Below are positions 45,453-53,872 of a DNA stretch of 64,000 nt, piece after piece. Below the pieces are notes generated by a model, which searched no databases, was not told where the DNA came from, and worked only from the letters and a program-made list of their open reading frames with translations. How positions within the stretch are numbered: position 1 is the first letter of the stretch; each line of letters opens with the position of its first letter. The stretch is from NCBI RefSeq assembly GCF_016019935.1, contig NZ_JAECMT010000009.1, forward strand, positions 21,992-85,991. Reading direction: 5' to 3'. The DNA comes from Paenibacillus sp. GSMTC-2017 (GTDB lineage: Bacteria; Bacillota; Bacilli; Paenibacillales; Paenibacillaceae). A program made the translations under genes and the position numbers.

Positions 45453-45977
45453 CTACATTTCGGTGATTTTTCGTTCCAGTTCGCGAATACGATCACGCAG
45501 TTCAGCAGCGTTTTCGAATTCTTCTTGTTCTATATAAGTTTGCAAATCGCGTCGTAGTTTTTCAATTTCTCTTTTACATTTAATTTGGCCGCCAGATCGT
45601 TTCGGAATTTTACCGCTATGAACGGTACTGCTATGAACCCGCTTCAGTAGAGGATCAAGCCGTTCAGCAAAAGTCGTATAACATGAGCTGCAGCCAAAAC
45701 GCCCGATTTTACTAAATTGGGTATACGTTAACCCACATTCCTCACAGCGCACCGACTGTGATGCGGCGTTATTATTAAGCGCTGAGCCAGGAATGGCATT
45801 AAAGTCGAGTAAACCCGAGAGTAGATTATGGATAGAAAAGCTGTTCGGAGTGCCTGGAATTCCTTCGCCCTTTTCACGAGCGCAGCTTTCACAGATGTGA
45901 ACTTCTGTCTTATCACCATTTACTATTTTCGTAAAATGAAGTGTAGCAGGTCTCTTGCCGCATTCTTGGCAGAACAA
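45453..45977 (-). CDS. mcsA: Zinc-binding activator McsA
   Basis: McsA (174 residues) activates McsB. The start is TTG at 45977, seven bases after GGAGGG, so the first residues read M-FCQECGKRPATLHF. Two zinc sites (CQEC/CESC and CEEC/CSSC) and a C-terminal UVR motif are present. A longer open frame to 46097 runs inside ctsR and has no own binding site. Confidence 0.93.
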   Translation of the reverse strand: MFCQECGKRPATLHFTKIVNGDKTEVHICESCAREKGEGIPGTPNSFSIHNLLSGLLDFNAIPGSALNNNAASQSVRCEECGLTYTQFSKIGRFGCSSCYTTFAERLDPLLKRVHSSTVHSGKIPKRSGGQIKCKREIEKLRRDLQTYIEQEEFENAAELRDRIRELERKITEM

Positions 45978-45993
45978 GCACCGTCCCTCCTTC

Positions 45994-46455
45994 CTATTTG
46001 ACCAGCAGTGATATAAGCATCGATCGCAGTAGCCTTGCACGCATTTCATCGCGCATTGGCAACATGAGTGCAATCGTGTCTCTATGGATGGCAGCACGGA
46101 GCAAATTCGCTTCCCTCTTCGAAATTAAACTCGCTTCATGGAGCTGATAAATCAGTCCTTCTGCCCCACTTTGATCTACACTTGTACCTATCGTTTGTTC
46201 GATGTGAAATTGAATCGTCTTTAAAGCAGGAAGGTCTACGCGTTGTATTCGGATATATCCGCCGCCTCCGCGCTTGCTTTCAACCATGTAGCCTTTCTCC
46301 AGCGTAAATCTTGTGCTGATCACATAGTTGATTTGCGAAGGTACACACGAAAACCTATCTGCCAGATCATTGCGCTGAATCTCGACTGCACCTTCATTGC
46401 TGCCATCCAGTATATGCTTCAAATACTGTTCAATGAGATCGGAAATGTTACGCAA
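45994..46455 (-). CDS. ctsR: Heat-shock repressor CtsR
   Basis: CtsR (153 residues) represses clp genes until heat inactivates it. The start is TTG at 46455 (M-RNISDLIEQYLK), eight bases after GGGAGG. The glycine-rich wing RGGGGYIRI (about residues 62-70), the thermosensor of the winged helix, is conserved. It is autoregulated through the operator just upstream. Confidence 0.94.
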   Translation of the reverse strand: MRNISDLIEQYLKHILDGSNEGAVEIQRNDLADRFSCVPSQINYVISTRFTLEKGYMVESKRGGGGYIRIQRVDLPALKTIQFHIEQTIGTSVDQSGAEGLIYQLHEASLISKREANLLRAAIHRDTIALMLPMRDEMRARLLRSMLISLLVK

Positions 46456-46504
46456 ACCACCAACCTCCCAGATAGTCGTCATTCGAAAGCCGAATATTCA
46501 AACT

Positions 46505-46527
46505 ATTGACTTTGACTTTCTTTGACT
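46505..46527 (-). promoter_or_regulatory. CtsR operator
   Basis: The minus strand reads AGTCAAA-GAA-AGTCAAA (46511-46527), an exact fit to the CtsR heptad direct repeat RGTCAAA-NAN-RGTCAAA, followed by a third AGTCAAT. It overlaps the start of transcription of the ctsR operon. Confidence 0.93.
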
Positions 46528-46535
46528 TTAACCTT

Positions 46536-46563
46536 ATTATACGCAAAATAAAGCTAAGGTCAA
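46536..46563 (-). promoter_or_regulatory. Sigma-A promoter of the ctsR operon
   Basis: TTGACC (46558-46563), a 16-base spacer and a perfect TATAAT (46536-46541) on the minus strand; the CtsR operator follows ten bases later. Confidence 0.85.
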
Positions 46564-46600
46564 GAAGCTGACAAGCAAGTTTTCAGATAATTGCAAAATT

Positions 46601-46640
46601 AAAAACAGCACAAGCCATACTACTAGGTTGGTGCGCTGTT
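46601..46640 (-). terminator. Likely terminator of the aldehyde dehydrogenase gene
   Basis: The minus strand reads AACAGCgCAC...GTGCTGTT followed by TTTAATTTT; the stem has one bulged base and an imperfect upper part. Confidence 0.6.
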
Positions 46641-46694
46641 GCTTGATTTATACCTATATACATTCAATTAATTGTCAAAAGGTCCACTATATTT

Positions 46695-48161
46695 TTATAC
46701 ATTGCGATTAATGACAATAAGCTTAAGCTCCGTCATCTCCTCAACAGCATATTTGATGCCTTCTCGCCCAAGACCACTTTGCTTCACGCCGCCATATGGC
46801 ATATGATCCACTCGGAACGTTGGAATATCATTAATAAGAACACCACCTACGTGCAATTCATCAGCCGCTTGAAGAGCTGTGTTCAAATCAGGAGTATAAA
46901 TTCCAGCCTGAAGACCATATGGAGAATCATTTACTCTAGCAATCGCTTCTTCTACCGACTGCACTTTATGAATAACGACAACTGGTGCAAAAACTTCACT
47001 ACAAGATACTTTAAGCTCATCCTCAGCATTTACGATAACTGTAGGCTCAAGTACACCGTTCGACACACTTCCGCCAGTCAGCACCGTTGCTCCACTATTA
47101 ATCGCTTCTTCAATCCACGATAATGCCCGCTTCGATTCGCCCTCCGATATCATCGCTGAAATATCTGTATTCACATCTAGCGGATCACCAAGCCTGAGCC
47201 CAGATGTGGCATGTGCAAACGATTCTGTAAATGCCTCATAAACAGCTTCATGAACATAAATACGTTGGAGTGATATACAAACTTGTCCCTGATTTGAGAA
47301 AGCTCCCATCACACAACGAGGAATGATCCGCTCCACATCAACTTTGTTATCAACAATTAAAGCTGCATTGGAGCCTAACTCTAGTGTTACACGCTTCAGA
47401 CCTGCCTTGGCACGAATACGTGTACCTACTTCCGGGCTTCCTGTAAACGTAATTTTCACTACGCGATCATCTTGAACAATCGTATCCCCAACTACTCCAC
47501 CTGGACCTGTAACAATATTGAGTGCTCCAGCTGGCAAACCCGCTTCTTGAAAAAGTTCGCCGATAAAATAAGCCGATAATGGCGTCTGGGCTGCAGGCTT
47601 TAGGACTACCGTATTCCCTGCTGCTATGGCAGGACCAACTTTATGTGCTACAAGATTCATCGGAAAATTGAATGGGGTAATTGCTCCAATTACACCTAAT
47701 GGCTCACGCACTGTATACGCAAGTCTACCCTCACCACCGGGAGCAGCATCAAGCGATATCGTTTCACCATGTATACGCTTCGCTTCTTCTGCAGCAAATT
47801 TGTAGGTTTGAATAGTGCGATCTACTTCCGCGAGCGCGTATTTGATCGGCTTTGCAGATTCTACAGCAATAATCCGAGCCGCTTCATCTTTACGGAGCTT
47901 TAAACCTTCTGCAACACGCTCCAAAATAGCAGCACGCTCATGGGCTGGCATTCGGCGCATAACAGCTCTAGCTTCGTAAGCTGCCGCAATGGCCTTATCC
48001 GTCTCATCACCATTTGCCGATGCTACCTCAGCTATAACTTCACCCGAATAAGGAGCTCGCAGCATTCTATATTGCTCTGCCTCATATCGTTTACCTGCTA
48101 TAAACAACGGTTGTTTCGTAAACACGTAATCCCTACTTTCCGTCAGTCTTCTTGCTTCCAT
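46695..48161 (-). CDS. NAD(P)-dependent aldehyde dehydrogenase, GapN/lactaldehyde dehydrogenase-like
   Basis: The 488-residue protein has the ALDH motifs: PFNFPMNLVAHKVGPA (about residue 161), FTGSPEVG (about 237), the catalytic Glu in TLELGSNAALIVD (about 260), and the catalytic Cys in NQGQVCISLQRIYVH (about 295). The ELGSNA form points to the group with non-phosphorylating glyceraldehyde-3-phosphate, lactaldehyde and similar dehydrogenases. The ATG at 48161 has its only binding site in a small hairpin; an in-frame GTG 12 codons later (with GTAGGGA) is an alternative start. Confidence 0.88.
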   Translation of the reverse strand: MEARRLTESRDYVFTKQPLFIAGKRYEAEQYRMLRAPYSGEVIAEVASANGDETDKAIAAAYEARAVMRRMPAHERAAILERVAEGLKLRKDEAARIIAVESAKPIKYALAEVDRTIQTYKFAAEEAKRIHGETISLDAAPGGEGRLAYTVREPLGVIGAITPFNFPMNLVAHKVGPAIAAGNTVVLKPAAQTPLSAYFIGELFQEAGLPAGALNIVTGPGGVVGDTIVQDDRVVKITFTGSPEVGTRIRAKAGLKRVTLELGSNAALIVDNKVDVERIIPRCVMGAFSNQGQVCISLQRIYVHEAVYEAFTESFAHATSGLRLGDPLDVNTDISAMISEGESKRALSWIEEAINSGATVLTGGSVSNGVLEPTVIVNAEDELKVSCSEVFAPVVVIHKVQSVEEAIARVNDSPYGLQAGIYTPDLNTALQAADELHVGGVLINDIPTFRVDHMPYGGVKQSGLGREGIKYAVEEMTELKLIVINRNV

Positions 48162-48195
48162 CCTACCATATTGAGGATAGTTGCGGCATGGTAGG
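48162..48195. repeat. 8-bp inverted repeat directly upstream of the aldehyde dehydrogenase ATG
   Basis: CCTACCAT (48162-48169) and ATGGTAGG (48188-48195) are perfect complements 18 bases apart. On the minus strand the 3' arm is ATGGTAGG touching the start codon, so pairing would hide the putative Shine-Dalgarno GGTAGG. Confidence 0.6.
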
Positions 48196-48272
48196 GCTTG
48201 ATGCGGTGACTAAACGATAGTGACAGCTTGGCAGAATCTGTTTCGGCAATCGCATAGAAGAATTGCTTATTA

Positions 48273-49649
48273 TTAATCCGGGATACTGATACGGAATATC
48301 GTTCCGACACCACCTTCGCTTTCTACTTCAATTAAACCGCCATGTAGATGAACAATTTTTTGAACAATGGACAGACCAAGCCCTGTACTACCGTCTCCCC
48401 GTTTCCTAGCTGTATCTCCCCGATAGAAACGATCAAACAGAAGTGGCAATCGATCTTCTCGTATTCCATCCCCAGTGTCCGATATGACGACTTGGCAATA
48501 CCCCTCTTCACGGGATGCCCGTATATCAATAGAACGCCCTTTCGGTATGTACTTCACAGCATTCGTAAGTAGATTCGACCATACCTGCATTAGCAGCACT
48601 TCATCTCCATGAATGAGAGTCTTCCCGGGAATCATCATACGAACCGCAATTTCTTTCTCGGCAAGTTGCCACTCCAGTAGCTGAAGTGTACGTCTTAATT
48701 GAGGCTGGAGCGGGTAGGCCACCTTCTCTACAGCTTCTCGTCCATTATCCAAAGTCGATAATAAGAGCAACTGCCTGCTGAGCGCTGCTAGCTGTCTTGT
48801 CTCTTGACCGATAATCGTTGCATAATGACGAATCTGATCCTTGTCCAAATCTTCGCTTAGCAATGAATCGGCAAAACCTTGAATAGATGCAAGCGGAGAA
48901 TGAATTTCATGGGACACATTTGCTACAAATTCTTTCTTTGATTTGTCGGAACTTTCAAGCTGGACAGCCATCTTCTGAAAATGAGTTGCAAGTTGTCCGA
49001 TTTCATCCCGTCTGTTCGTCGGAAGCCGCAAGTTGAAGTCGCCTTGTATAATCCGCTTCGTCGCTTCGGTTAGTCTTATTATGGGCTGGACGAGATATCG
49101 TGTACTAATAAGGAAATAAGGAATACTGAACAACACAGTAAATGCAAACATCAGCACAAAAAAAATCTGCAGCTCATCGAACTGCAGACGGGTATCATGC
49201 CGCAGAAACAGGGCGTATCTTTCGGAGCCCGCTTTTACAGAAATGCCGACCGTATTGCTTAACCGATTTTCGAAATAACTCGCTACAAACGGTTTATGCG
49301 GAAGCTCTGCTATCCCATGATATTCGCTACCTGCAAGCACGCTATCCCTAATACGATGTGATAGATCGAACTTACGGAAATCACCTCCGTAAAAGAGATC
49401 ATTGCCCTCACTATCGTGGACATATAGTTGATAGCCTAGCGCAGCAGTATTTTTCAAATAATCACCCATCGAGTCAGGATATTTCTTTATATGAGTAGCT
49501 ATAGTATTTGCGGCTTTGAACATTTTTGTATCGTGATATGTTTTTAGTACGCCATGGTAATAAGAATTTGCAATGTAGAAGCCTAAAAAACTGCAGATTA
49601 CTATCGTATACAGTGTAACAATGAGTACTCGGACATAAAGCGATCTCAT
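48273..49649 (-). CDS. hssS: Sensor histidine kinase, HssS-like heme sensor
   Basis: The 458-residue kinase has TM segments near residues 7-29 and 162-184, a HAMP region, the phosphoacceptor His247 in FVANVSHEIHSPL, and a HATPase domain with DTGDG and GTGLGLS. The extracellular part resembles staphylococcal HssS as I recall it, including YYH near residue 30, FYGG.FR near 87, EYHGI near 109 and NTVGI near 132, and the length matches (457 there). HssS responds to excess heme. It overlaps hssR by four bases (ATGA) and lies next to heme-uptake genes. Confidence 0.85.
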   Translation of the reverse strand: MRSLYVRVLIVTLYTIVICSFLGFYIANSYYHGVLKTYHDTKMFKAANTIATHIKKYPDSMGDYLKNTAALGYQLYVHDSEGNDLFYGGDFRKFDLSHRIRDSVLAGSEYHGIAELPHKPFVASYFENRLSNTVGISVKAGSERYALFLRHDTRLQFDELQIFFVLMFAFTVLFSIPYFLISTRYLVQPIIRLTEATKRIIQGDFNLRLPTNRRDEIGQLATHFQKMAVQLESSDKSKKEFVANVSHEIHSPLASIQGFADSLLSEDLDKDQIRHYATIIGQETRQLAALSRQLLLLSTLDNGREAVEKVAYPLQPQLRRTLQLLEWQLAEKEIAVRMMIPGKTLIHGDEVLLMQVWSNLLTNAVKYIPKGRSIDIRASREEGYCQVVISDTGDGIREDRLPLLFDRFYRGDTARKRGDGSTGLGLSIVQKIVHLHGGLIEVESEGGVGTIFRISIPD

Positions 49650-50323
49650 GAAACGGATACCTCTAGCTTATAGCCAACCCCTCTAATCGTATGAATCGCA
49701 AACCCGCCATCCGTTACAGGAAACCTTTGACGCAACCGTTTAATATGTACATCTACCGTTCGCTCGTCGCCGCTGTAATCCGTCCCCCATATAATTCGGA
49801 TTAGTTCATCACGCGAGAACACTCTGCCTGGATATTCAGCTAATTGAGCAAGCAATTCAAATTCTTTGAGGGGTGGGAAAAATACTTCATCGCCATCTAC
49901 AACTTCATAGTTTTTTCTGTCGATTACGAGACGATTCAGTCTAATCTTGTCACTAGAAGCGAATGAATATCGCCTAAATAGTGCCCTCACCCTAAATAGA
50001 AGTTCAGGCAGCTCGAATGGCTTCGTTACATAATCATCCGTGCCCTTCAAATAACCTAGTTCCTTATCACTTAGCCCATCGCGGGCGGTTAGAAGAATAA
50101 TAGGAATATCGTAATTTTTGCGTGTATATTCGCATAGATCGAGCCCATCAACCTCTGGCATCATAACGTCAAAAATGGCTAGATCAACAGCATGTTTCGC
50201 AAGTACGTTCATCGCTTCACGACCGTTTTGTGCCTCCAGTACGCGATAACCTTCCTTAGTCATATAATGACCAAGCAAAGTGCGGTTATTAGCATCGTCA
50301 TCTGTAATAAGCAAATACTTCAT
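49646..50323 (-). CDS. hssR: OmpR-family response regulator, HssR-like
   Basis: The 225-residue regulator has phosphoacceptor Asp52 (FDVMMPE), Thr in LLTARD, Lys in GTDDYVTKPFE and a winged-helix DNA-binding domain (GDERTVDVHIKRLRQR). Long stretches match staphylococcal HssR (224 residues) as I recall it, for example TARDxLSDKE and DDYVTKPFE. HssR normally activates the hrtAB heme exporter, which is not seen in this window. It starts 50 bases after the heme permease gene and may be cotranscribed with it. Confidence 0.85.
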   Translation of the reverse strand: MKYLLITDDDANNRTLLGHYMTKEGYRVLEAQNGREAMNVLAKHAVDLAIFDVMMPEVDGLDLCEYTRKNYDIPIILLTARDGLSDKELGYLKGTDDYVTKPFELPELLFRVRALFRRYSFASSDKIRLNRLVIDRKNYEVVDGDEVFFPPLKEFELLAQLAEYPGRVFSRDELIRIIWGTDYSGDERTVDVHIKRLRQRFPVTDGGFAIHTIRGVGYKLEVSVS

Positions 50324-50373
50324 CGCTAGTTTCCAAACCTCCCCTTGCTAAGAGCTAGTAGTCGGTTACTTGT

Positions 50374-51357
50374 TCAATCCATTTTGTTCAATCTATCGCT
50401 CCTCTTCAACATAACGATGAGAAAAGGACCTCCTATGACTGCCATAATAATAGAAGCGGGAATCTCCGCAGGTGCGAGTACTGTCCGTCCAATCGTATCA
50501 GCTGCTAGAATAAGTAGCGCTCCACCAAGTGCTGAGAACGGAATAAGTAATCTATAGTCCGAGCCAACTAGTGTTCTTCCGATATGGGGGACAAGCAATC
50601 CGACAAACATAATTAGTCCACCAACCGCTGTAGCTACTGAAGCAAGGAGTACCGCAACCGCTGAGATGATTAGCCTTACTCGAACAACTCTAAGTCCTAA
50701 ATTGCGCGCCGTCTCATCACGGAACGCTAACATATTGCACCAAGAGCCAAGAAAGTGGGCAAGAAACAACCCAATACCCCCGAATAAGGCAAGAATGTTT
50801 ACATCGTCCCATGTTTTCATCGTAAACACAGAGGAGATCGCTTGGTTTACACTCGTAACTGCATAACTACCACGGTAATTAAACGTCTGTCCGAGTCCAG
50901 TAAAGGTTGCGTTTATCGCTATACCTACGAGTAGAAGCCGCAGCGGATTTAATTGTGCCTTCCATGAGAGGGAATACACAAGATAACACGCAAACGCTCC
51001 CCCCAAAACCGAAAACAGCGGTGACCAGAAATACAACATCGGAAATATCGTAATAATGGTCAGCGATACAAATCCGGCTCCGGATGAAATGCCGATAATA
51101 CCGGGCTCCGCTAATGGATTTTTCATGACAGCTTGCAAGAGCACACCAGAGACGGCAAGTGCCGCCCCTGCTAACATAGCTACCAGAATACGAGGAAAAC
51201 GCAAATCTTTTATAATGGCTACTTGCTCATTCGTTCCGCTAAATAAGCCTTGAAGAAGCTCCCAGAAAGAAACTTTAATACTGCCAGTCATTGCAGAAAA
51301 GATCGCAAGTGCAATTAATAGAAGAGCAACAATTAGAAATAAGCTGATTTTTTTCAA
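50374..51357 (-). CDS. FecCD-family ABC permease for heme (IsdF-like)
   Basis: The 327-residue permease has about nine or ten membrane segments and the family motifs FPRILVAMLAGAALAVSG (about residue 52), NPLAEPGIIGISSGAG (about residue 75) and a cytoplasmic loop GLLVPHIGRTLVGSDYR that docks an ATPase. The start is TTG at 51357 with a weak site. It follows the IsdE-like lipoprotein gene by 25 bases. No ATPase gene belongs to this pair directly. Confidence 0.88.
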   Translation of the reverse strand: MKKISLFLIVALLLIALAIFSAMTGSIKVSFWELLQGLFSGTNEQVAIIKDLRFPRILVAMLAGAALAVSGVLLQAVMKNPLAEPGIIGISSGAGFVSLTIITIFPMLYFWSPLFSVLGGAFACYLVYSLSWKAQLNPLRLLLVGIAINATFTGLGQTFNYRGSYAVTSVNQAISSVFTMKTWDDVNILALFGGIGLFLAHFLGSWCNMLAFRDETARNLGLRVVRVRLIISAVAVLLASVATAVGGLIMFVGLLVPHIGRTLVGSDYRLLIPFSALGGALLILAADTIGRTVLAPAEIPASIIMAVIGGPFLIVMLKRSDRLNKMD

Positions 51358-51382
51358 CAGAGCTCACTATCCTTTGCCATTG

Positions 51383-52303
51383 TTACGGGTACAGCATCGG
51401 AAGCAGTGCGTCTAACGCTTCCCCAACTGCCATATTTCCAGTCGTTCCAAACAATTTCTCTTCCAAATCGAATACGCGATTTTCTTTAACCGCAGTGAAA
51501 TGATGCCAAATATCGTTTTTCTTAAATTCCTCATCAAACATCTTTACTACTTCAGCTGGCATTCCATGTGCGGCACGCAGGATCACATCGGGGTTGGCTT
51601 GTTGCAAATGCTCCGTATTAGAAGCAAGAAACTCAACTTTCTCTCCTTGGACGATGTTGACCCCCCCTACCAGTCGTACCAAATCTCCAATATAGGAATG
51701 TTCAGTTGCAACTAAATAACTGCCGGGTACACCTAACAAGATAAGAACGGTTGGCGCCTTTTTACCCTCCGTAGCTTTTTGGATCGAACTAAGCTGTTCT
51801 TCATATTCACTTACCATCGCAGCAGCTTTCTCTTGTTTGCCGTATTTTTCACCAAGCTTGATGATTTCAGCTTGCATACTTTCCAAACTCGTTAGATCAA
51901 GGAAGTTAGCGTCTATTTTCGCATTTTCAAATACAGGTTCAAGATCATATTTCAACGTAGTTACAGATAAAACTTCGGTAGGCTTTAGTGACTTAACAAG
52001 CTCCATATCTGGACTCATCGGATTTCCTACCTTAGTTACGCCATCATAGCGCTGAGGCAATGTTTTGACGCTTTTCGGAATGCCGACCAGATCAATTTCA
52101 AGGCTATCCATAATTTGTGTAATGGCAACTGTAGTGGAGACAATGCGATGCTCGACTTCAGCAGTAGGTAAAGCACTTGTGCTAGATATCGTTGTTGTTG
52201 CCGATTCCGTAGGTTTAGTGACTGTTTCTTTATCGCCACAGCCGATTAAACTAATCATTAAGACTGTAATAAGAGCTATTTTTCCGACTATCTTTTTAAA
52301 CAT
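51383..52303 (-). CDS. isdE: Heme-binding lipoprotein, IsdE-like
   Basis: A 306-residue class III binding protein with a lipobox (ISLIGC, mature Cys about residue 22). Staphylococcal IsdE binds heme through a Met and a His; here candidate ligands are the Met in VGNPMSPDME (about residue 97) and the His in RAAHGMP (about residue 257). ATG follows AGGAGGATATAATACG. It lies between a NEAT protein gene and a permease gene, as in isd loci. Confidence 0.88.
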   Translation of the reverse strand: MFKKIVGKIALITVLMISLIGCGDKETVTKPTESATTTISSTSALPTAEVEHRIVSTTVAITQIMDSLEIDLVGIPKSVKTLPQRYDGVTKVGNPMSPDMELVKSLKPTEVLSVTTLKYDLEPVFENAKIDANFLDLTSLESMQAEIIKLGEKYGKQEKAAAMVSEYEEQLSSIQKATEGKKAPTVLILLGVPGSYLVATEHSYIGDLVRLVGGVNIVQGEKVEFLASNTEHLQQANPDVILRAAHGMPAEVVKMFDEEFKKNDIWHHFTAVKENRVFDLEEKLFGTTGNMAVGEALDALLPMLYP

Positions 52304-52333
52304 CGTATTATATCCTCCTATGCTACTTCACAA

Positions 52334-53365
52334 CTACTGCCTTTTCCTTCTCCATATATAAACTGCACCGCACGCTATAAGTAGAACCGCTACTAATGGT
52401 GCCCACACATTCATTCCAGATGCCGAGTCTTTATTGTTAATATTCTCCGTTTCATCCGCTGCTGCAAGTGTTTCTACTTCGCCTTTAGCGCCCTTATCAG
52501 AAGCAACAATAGTGGAAGACTGTTCACCCTGTTCTACTGCCACAGCAGCTCCACTTCCTTCGTTCGCCGATTTTGTTGTTTCCTCTGTGGATTGTTCATT
52601 AGCAGCTGTTTCCTCAGCTATTGGAGTTGCTGTTGCTCCAGCTCCCTCTGCTCCTGCTTCAGATTCTTTTACAGAAGCACTTGCCGCCGGAGTCTCACTA
52701 TCGGCTTCCTCAGTTGCTTCTGGTTTAACTGCATTAGGCGTCGCAGATACGGAGTTAGTCGTTCCCGGTGTCGCTGTTGCAGATCCTTCAGACACAGGCG
52801 TTGCACTTGTTACAGGCTTTACTGGCTGACCTGGTTTAGTCGTTGCTGCAGGTTTTGCTGTTGCTACTGGTTTCTCTGCAACTGCTGGCTTCGGCTCCTT
52901 TTCGGTACCTTTCACCAGTTCAAAGCTATCCATATCGAACACTAATCGAATCGTGTAGTCATGATCATAATCAATTTCTGCTACTGTAACGTGGATCTTC
53001 GAAATGATTGGTGCGGTAACATCAGCTGCGAATTCTACAATTCTCTTATTATCTGCTTTAAGAGTTTCCACTACTGTAGTATCAACGTGTCCGCCATTAC
53101 TTGGCACTTTAAACTCTGTTACCCACTCACTATGGTTAATCGTCAATTGAACCGTCGCTTTTCCATTTTTAACAATGATCGTTGCTGGTTTTTCCCAGTA
53201 GTCATTAGCCATTGAGACTGAATCGTCCTCCGCTTTTAATACCAAATATTCCGCTTTATACGTCCCATCCGCCAAATCCGAGCTAGCAAAAACTGCCCCT
53301 GGCAATACCAACATGGCTATTAATATCGCTGCTATAATATTCTTTGCAGCTGTTTGAAATTTCAA
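52334..53365 (-). CDS. Membrane-anchored NEAT-domain heme protein (IsdC-like role)
   Basis: A 343-residue surface protein with a signal peptide (to about residue 27), one NEAT domain (about residues 30-155), a long Pro/Thr/Ala/Glu-rich linker, and a C-terminal membrane helix with a basic tail (IWRRKRQ). The NEAT domain keeps heme-ligand motifs: SMANDY in the 3-10 helix and YDHDY in the last strands (the YxxxY pair). No sortase signal (LPxTG or NPxTN type) precedes the helix. The start is TTG at 53365. A Fur box lies 30 bases upstream. Confidence 0.87.
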   Translation of the reverse strand: MKFQTAAKNIIAAILIAMLVLPGAVFASSDLADGTYKAEYLVLKAEDDSVSMANDYWEKPATIIVKNGKATVQLTINHSEWVTEFKVPSNGGHVDTTVVETLKADNKRIVEFAADVTAPIISKIHVTVAEIDYDHDYTIRLVFDMDSFELVKGTEKEPKPAVAEKPVATAKPAATTKPGQPVKPVTSATPVSEGSATATPGTTNSVSATPNAVKPEATEEADSETPAASASVKESEAGAEGAGATATPIAEETAANEQSTEETTKSANEGSGAAVAVEQGEQSSTIVASDKGAKGEVETLAAADETENINNKDSASGMNVWAPLVAVLLIACGAVYIWRRKRQ

Positions 53366-53394
53366 TGAGGTCCCATCCCTTCATATAAATAATT

Positions 53395-53413
53395 GATAAT
53401 GATAATTATTATC
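53395..53413 (-). promoter_or_regulatory. Fur box upstream of the NEAT-isdE-permease genes
   Basis: GATAATGATAATTATTATC matches the 19-base Fur consensus in 18 positions. It lies 30 bases before the NEAT gene start, within the expected promoter region (a TTGACA is present at 53445-53450 on the minus strand). Confidence 0.88.
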
Positions 53414-53490
53414 AAGAATAATGCTACCAATATTTATCCATTGTTGTCAATAGATAATTGGAAACTAATGTTATTGCCGGCGTTCATAGA

Positions 53491-53530
53491 AAAGGGCTTC
53501 AAGAGCTGAATTGCCTCTCGGAAGCCCTTT
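53491..53530 (-). terminator. Terminator after the ATPase-heme oxygenase gene
   Basis: AAAGGGCTTC / GAAGCCCTTT forms a 10-bp stem with inner GAG/CTC pairing, followed by TTCTATG on the minus strand; the T-run is short. Confidence 0.7.
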
Positions 53531-53539
53531 GGATAATGA

Positions 53540-53872
53540 TTACACGCTTTGTGGTTCAGCTTGTTCTAGCGGCTCACGAACTACTTTTACATCATAAAAT
53601 ACGATTTTGTTGGAAAGAATGTAGGCCGGCGTTTCACGTTTTGAATGAGATTCACGGAAAGCTTCGCTGCGTGTCCATGCTTGGAAGTCTTCTTTGCTCT
53701 CCCACTTTGTGCTTACCGTTACTTCGTCGTATTCCTTCGTATTTTCGGTCATCATAACTTCAAGACCCAAAAAACCTTTCATCGCTTCTACCTTACCTAC
53801 CTTATTAAAACGTTCAATCAGCTTCTCACCACTGCCCTTCGTAATTTGCGATACATTGGTTACAATAACCAT
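53540..53872 (-). CDS. Possible separate IsdG-type heme oxygenase from an internal start
   Basis: The last 110 codons of the fused frame can be translated alone from the ATG at 53872 (MVIVTNVSQITKGSGEKL). AAGGAGG lies at 53881-53887, eight bases before it. The predicted protein has the size of IsdG/IsdI (about 108 residues) with catalytic residues Asn6, Trp66 and His76. IsdG enzymes open the porphyrin ring of heme in the cytoplasm and free iron. That this internal start is used is inferred from spacing and strength alone. Confidence 0.7.
   Translation of the reverse strand: MVIVTNVSQITKGSGEKLIERFNKVGKVEAMKGFLGLEVMMTENTKEYDEVTVSTKWESKEDFQAWTRSEAFRESHSKRETPAYILSNKIVFYDVKVVREPLEQAEPQSV

Noticed and set aside
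45978..46097. A 40-residue Cys-rich N-terminal extension of McsA
   Set aside because: It overlaps the end of ctsR and lacks a binding site, whereas TTG at 45977 has GGAGGG and gives the family N terminus.
50371..50393. Direct repeat TGTTCAATC-N5-TGTTCAATC just upstream of hssR as a possible HssR site
   Set aside because: Its period is 14 bases rather than 11, the words lack the final T of GTTCAT, and most of it encodes the end of the permease (LNKMD).
52334..52450. NINNKDSASG near the C terminus of the NEAT relay protein as a sortase motif
   Set aside because: It does not fit LPxTG or NPxTN; the helix and basic tail alone explain anchoring.
53465..53490. A single GTTCATAGA near 53482 as an HssR site
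   Set aside because: Only one half-site is present and it lies behind a terminator, not before a gene.
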